Origin: an uncultured Butyrivibrio sp.
GTDB lineage: Bacteria; Bacillota; Clostridia; Lachnospirales; Lachnospiraceae
DNA length: 42,972 bases
Assembly: GCF_947169445.1 (NCBI RefSeq)
Contig: NZ_CAMVPU010000033.1
Location: forward strand, 1 to 42,972
Reading direction: 5' to 3'
Position numbers and translations under genes: made by a program. Shown here piece by piece: positions 40,005 to 42,972 of the stretch. Numbering within the stretch: position 1 is the first letter of the stretch; each line of letters opens with the position of its first letter. The notes below the pieces were generated by a model. That model made no database searches. It was not told the DNA's origin and saw only the letters and a list, made by a program, of their open reading frames with translations.

Positions 40005-41819
40005 TCAGCAGTAATCATTCATCACGATCTGAAGACTGTCTCTTCCCATGTAACTGTTTATATCAGGATAATAGGCAATGCTTATCTTCATTTCACCGTT
40101 ACCCATTCCATCATATAATGCGTCAACTGCATCGCTTCCATATCTGTCCCTGAGGAAGCCATGCCACTTTTCCATATCCCCAAAGTACATCATCTCATAT
40201 CTGTAGCCACTGTCGTCTGTAACGGTATATTTGCCGCAATTTTTGTTTTTGCCAAGGATCCTTCCGGATAACAGTGCAACATTTTTCTGGGCAAAAAGGG
40301 GCTTGGTATTGCCGTTCCCAAAGGGTTCAAGCCTGGAGAACTCTCTTACAAGATCCATGGAGGCATAACGAAGCGGCATCGCAATATCAATATGGATCAC
40401 AGGCTCAAAATCAGCACCTTCCAGCGTGCAGTTCTGATTAAGTCTCTTCCTGAGTTCATCTATGTTCTCCTTGGGAAGGGAAAGTCCTGCAGCCATCTTG
40501 TGTCCGCCGAACTTGGTAAACAGCTCCTTGCAGGCGCTTAATTCCTCGAACATATCAAACTTCTCGATTGACCTTCCGGAGCCTTTGGCACCGCCATCTG
40601 CGGCCTCTGTAAGGATAATTGTGGGTCTGTAATACTTCTCCTTGATCTTGCCTGCAACAATTCCGGCAATGGACTCGTGGATGTCCGGAAGATATGCAAC
40701 GATTACCTTGGGCATGCCCTCCTTGCGGATAGCCTCCTCCACCATCTCTGTGGCCTCGTCTACACCCTCTTTAGTCAGGTCCTTCCTGCTGTCGTTGAGG
40801 TTTTTGAGATCCTCTGCTATCTTGGCAGCCTCGCTCTCATCTTCCTCTGTGAAAAGAGCCAGTGCCCTGCTGGCAAGCTCAAGTCTGCCTGTGGCATTAA
40901 GGCAGGGACCGATAACGAAGCCGTAGTGATATACGGAAATCTTGTTTTCATCAAGAGAGTTAACATGGATAAGTGCCCTAAGGCCCTTATTCTTGGTCTT
41001 ACCAATAAGTCTTAAGGATTCCTTGACGATAATCCTGTTCTCATCCCTAAGCTCCATAACATCGCATACGGTGGCTATTCCTGCAAATATCAGCATCTCG
41101 GTAAAAAAGTCGCCAAAACTGTGCTCTGCATCCTCAAATTTAGCTGATAATACCTGAAGGAACTTGTAAGCCACAACAGCGCCGCATATCTCCTTGAAAG
41201 GGTAACTGCCCTCATTCCTTTTAGAATCGATAACTGCATCTGCGGGTGGAAGAATCTCTTTTCTTGCTGCAAGGTCGCCACCTTCAAAGGGAACCTCATG
41301 ATGGTCTGTAACCACTACAGTCATTCCCAGTTCCTTGGCATGTGCAATCTGCTCTGCGGCTGCAATTCCGTTATCACAGGTAATTATCGTATCGATTCTT
41401 TCAGCGTAGGCGTTGTCAACCAGCTTGACACTAAGGCCGTAGCCATCCTTCATTCTGTCAGGCAGAACGCAGTCCACGTCTCCGCCAAAGAGCTTAAGTC
41501 CTGAAACAAGAATATAGGATGAGCAGATACCGTCCACATCGTAATCACCGATTACTCTTATCTTAGCTCCGGCCTGAATTTTCTCATACATAACCTCCGC
41601 GCCCTTGTCCATATCGGCCATACCCGAAGGATCATGGAGATTCTCAATACCGGCATTCAGATACTCATCAATTTTCTCATCGCTGCACTGAGTCTTCTCA
41701 AACTCCCTATTGGTAATTAGTCTATTTGCAATAAGTCTGGCGGTTATGGGAGAAATCCCGAACTTTTGGGAGATTCCTTCGAAATCCGCATTCTTATTAG
41801 CTACCATCCATTTTGACAT
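40005..41819 (-). CDS. recJ: Single-stranded-DNA-specific exonuclease RecJ
   Basis: A 604-residue DHH-family exonuclease that degrades ssDNA 5'-3' in recombination and mismatch repair. Motifs: GDYDVDGICSSYIL (motif I), CDNGIA (II), VTDHHEVP (III) and DAVIDSKR (IV); the DHHA1 motif GSGRSIEKFD and GGHKMAAGLS follow. The C-terminal OB region is short, so the protein is compact compared with the Bacillus type. I take ATG 41819 (MSKWMVANK); ATG 41831 is also possible, and neither has a strong RBS (AGGA near 41832). Hairpin element E1 lies just upstream. Confidence 0.92.
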   Translation of the reverse strand: MSKWMVANKNADFEGISQKFGISPITARLIANRLITNREFEKTQCSDEKIDEYLNAGIENLHDPSGMADMDKGAEVMYEKIQAGAKIRVIGDYDVDGICSSYILVSGLKLFGGDVDCVLPDRMKDGYGLSVKLVDNAYAERIDTIITCDNGIAAAEQIAHAKELGMTVVVTDHHEVPFEGGDLAARKEILPPADAVIDSKRNEGSYPFKEICGAVVAYKFLQVLSAKFEDAEHSFGDFFTEMLIFAGIATVCDVMELRDENRIIVKESLRLIGKTKNKGLRALIHVNSLDENKISVYHYGFVIGPCLNATGRLELASRALALFTEEDESEAAKIAEDLKNLNDSRKDLTKEGVDEATEMVEEAIRKEGMPKVIVAYLPDIHESIAGIVAGKIKEKYYRPTIILTEAADGGAKGSGRSIEKFDMFEELSACKELFTKFGGHKMAAGLSLPKENIDELRKRLNQNCTLEGADFEPVIHIDIAMPLRYASMDLVREFSRLEPFGNGNTKPLFAQKNVALLSGRILGKNKNCGKYTVTDDSGYRYEMMYFGDMEKWHGFLRDRYGSDAVDALYDGMGNGEMKISIAYYPDINSYMGRDSLQIVMNDYC

Positions 41820-41913
41820 AAATCGCACCATTCCTACATATCAAATCATGTGTTCCATTCGGCATTTTCTGCTAAACACACGTAGTTTGATTATACAGCA
41901 AAACGAGAATAAT

Positions 41914-42133
41914 TCCCACTGGGGGTGTGAGAAGGACGGGAGAAACGATGGAGGAAGGGAAGAAGGTCCGAGGCAATGGAAATTTTGTCATAACCCATCG
42001 GGAATCCATGGCATTTCATCCAGCCAAACGCTCATGTATTCACCTCAGCGTTATAAGACAAAATTTTCATCGCCTCGAACCTCCTTCCCTTCCTCCATCG
42101 TTTCTCCCTGTGCTATGACAGCCTCCACTGGGA
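41914..42133 (-). repeat. Long hairpin element E1
   Basis: A 220-base near-palindrome. Arms 41938-41989 and 42057-42108 match at 48 of 52 positions; read as minus-strand RNA, three of the four mismatches are G-U or U-G. The stem continues outward (TCCCA 41914-41918 with TGGGA 42129-42133, interrupted) and inward to a small loop near 42015-42028. The arms near the loop share long stretches with element E2 in inverted order: 41983-42025 with 42486-42528 and 42029-42062 with 42400-42432. It has no open frame of note and no T-tract. It lies 95 bases upstream of recJ. Confidence 0.85.
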
Positions 42134-42199
42134 TTCTTGCTGCCGATTGCGCTACTGATCAAATCTGCTTTAGTCCAGGCAGAAAACACCTCATTCCAC

Positions 42200-42267
42200 C
42201 TGCAATCTCCTTGCGCATCCCCTCTGGACATGCGTGGGAATCGCTACGCGATTCCCCTGGATTGCAG
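42200..42267. other. Compact three-way-junction structure
   Basis: CTGCAATC (42200-42207) pairs perfectly with GATTGCAG (42260-42267). Inside are two side-by-side hairpins: CGCAT (42214-42218) with ATGCG (42230-42234), and GGGAATCGC (42236-42244) with GCGATTCCC (42248-42256), a perfect 9-bp stem with a 3-base loop. The arrangement is a small cloverleaf without a D/T consensus, so it is not a tRNA. It lies between hairpin elements E1 and E2. Confidence 0.6.
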
Positions 42268-42281
42268 CCCATGGGATGTCG

Positions 42282-42637
42282 GATCCGGACGCCTTTTTTG
42301 AATGAGCAGCGCCCAGGACAAGGTGAAAAGATTGTATTTAGTGTCAGAAGTCAGGGAAACTATGAAAGGCCGGGAGGATGGCTTGCAGCAAGGAAAAGTT
42401 TGTCTTAGAACGTTGAGGTGAATTTATGAGTGCCGCAGACAGACAGCCCTGTGAGTGTTCTGAACAGGGTGAAATGAGCAGGGCTGGCTGGATGGGGTGC
42501 CATAAATTCCCGATAGGTTCTGACAAAATTTTCCTTGTTGTAAGTCATTCTTCCGGCCTTTTGCAGTTTTCCCGTCCTGGAATCAATATTCTTGGTCTTG
42601 TCCTGGGCGCGTCCTCAATAAAAAAGGGCGCCGGATC
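42282..42637 (+). repeat. Long hairpin element E2
   Basis: A 356-base imperfect palindrome. The perfect pair GCGCCCAGGACAAG (42309-42322) / 42597-42610 lies near its base. Arms 42365-42404 and 42522-42561 match at 34 of 40; five of the six differences are G on the left against T on the right, so plus-strand RNA would pair through as G-U. The interior forms a further hairpin (CAGCCCT near 42446 with AGGGCTG near 42480). The outer flanks (GATCCGG 42282-42288 with 42631-42637) include the secF terminator on the right. Compared with E1 the element is inverted. Confidence 0.85.
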
Positions 42638-42645
42638 GGCGCCCC
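42621..42645 (-). terminator. Intrinsic terminator of secF
   Basis: On the minus strand GGGCGCC and GGCGCCC form a 7-bp stem with a short loop (42626-42644), followed by TTTTTT (42625-42620). It lies six bases past the secF stop. A partial inverted copy of the stem plus T6 occurs at 42282-42299, forming the outer end of element E2. Confidence 0.85.
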
Positions 42646-42650
42646 TTAAA

Positions 42651-42972
42651 TTATGCTGCTTTGTTGAAGAATGTCTTGAACTTCGTCTTCAGATCATACC
42701 ACATCGGAGATGCAATAAAGATTGAAGAATAAGTACCGCAGATAACACCAACCATCAGAGGAAGTGCAAATGCCTTAATATCAGCTACACCAAAGATGTA
42801 AAGTGCAAGTACTGTGAAGAATGTAGTAGCTGATGTGAACAAGCTTCGTGTAAGTGTCTGAGATACTGAGCCGTTAACAAGCTGTGCAAGCTCACCCTTG
42901 CTGGTTGCAAGATGCTGGTTCTCACGGATACGGTCGAAGGTAACGATTGTATCGTTGATTGAGTAACCGATG
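42651..42972 (-). CDS. secF: Protein translocase subunit SecF, C-terminal part
   Basis: The last 107 residues of a SecF-type protein; the gene runs off the right edge. The signature GYSINDTIVTFDRIRENQ at the very start of the visible part identifies SecF, and two or three membrane spans follow (TTFFTVLALYIFGVA and FALPLMVGVICGTYSSIFIASP). SecF with SecD uses proton or sodium motive force to help pull secreted proteins across the membrane. The C-terminus is a basic tail (KTKFKTFFNKAA). The Sec pathway would also export the Rhs protein in this window. A strong terminator follows. Confidence 0.93.
   Translation of the reverse strand, partial: IGYSINDTIVTFDRIRENQHLATSKGELAQLVNGSVSQTLTRSLFTSATTFFTVLALYIFGVADIKAFALPLMVGVICGTYSSIFIASPMWYDLKTKFKTFFNKAA

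Noticed and set aside
41710..42408. 232-codon plus-strand frame across recJ 5' end and element E1
   Set aside because: Partly antisense to recJ and partly through a palindrome; no start signal and no recognisable domain.
1..42972. CRISPR arrays, tRNA or rRNA genes, intact insertion sequences, prophage genes
   Set aside because: I looked for regularly spaced repeats, cloverleaf signatures and transposase or phage domains and saw none.

Overview
The window looks like chromosomal DNA of a low-to-medium GC Gram-positive anaerobe, most likely a Lachnospiraceae member of the Butyrivibrio/Pseudobutyrivibrio type. This is an inference from purine-rich AGGAGG ribosome binding sites, a MurE with the DNPR meso-diaminopimelate signature, a GH43 glycosidase, a YesM/YesN two-component system beside a CUT1 sugar transporter, and a huge Sec-secreted Rhs/YD-repeat protein. 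Almost every gene is on the minus strand.

Layout. 1-1137 has no convincing gene and contains one long inverted repeat. 1138-3460 carries a TtcA-type PP-loop enzyme convergent with a GH43 glycosidase. 3580-19322 is a polymorphic toxin locus read right to left. It has a full-length 2750-residue Rhs protein (signal peptide, DNRLRE-like domain, YD repeats, Rhs core, HINT domain, toxin tip) and its immunity gene, followed by three promoterless orphan tips and further immunity-like genes. Two short Rhs scars (4089-4130 and 3580-3598) suggest that more cassettes once existed. Perfect or near-perfect hairpins separate the cassettes. A divergent BlaI/M56-peptidase pair (19490-21096) faces the Rhs gene.

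21136-28322 is housekeeping and accessory DNA: AlkD-like glycosylase, Gfo/Idh/MocA oxidoreductase, a small membrane protein coupled to a UvrD/PcrA helicase, a DUF4003 protein, an XRE regulator with a four-helix membrane protein, and a SIMPL-domain protein. 28359-34484 is a sugar-uptake module: substrate-binding lipoprotein, two CUT1 permeases, sensor kinase and AraC-type response regulator; no ATPase gene is present. 34576-41819 holds a lipoprotein, def, priA, murE and recJ. The window ends inside secF.

Two things stand out. The first is the Rhs tip reservoir, with about 890 bp apparently identical between the main gene and an orphan tip, a mosaic HINT region, and loss scars. The second is a family of long intergenic hairpin elements (41914-42133, 42282-42637, and a diverged copy at 31044-31234). 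Their arms share conserved sequence, and their stem mismatches are mostly G-U wobbles on the same element-relative strand. That suggests a structured RNA rather than a simple DNA palindrome.
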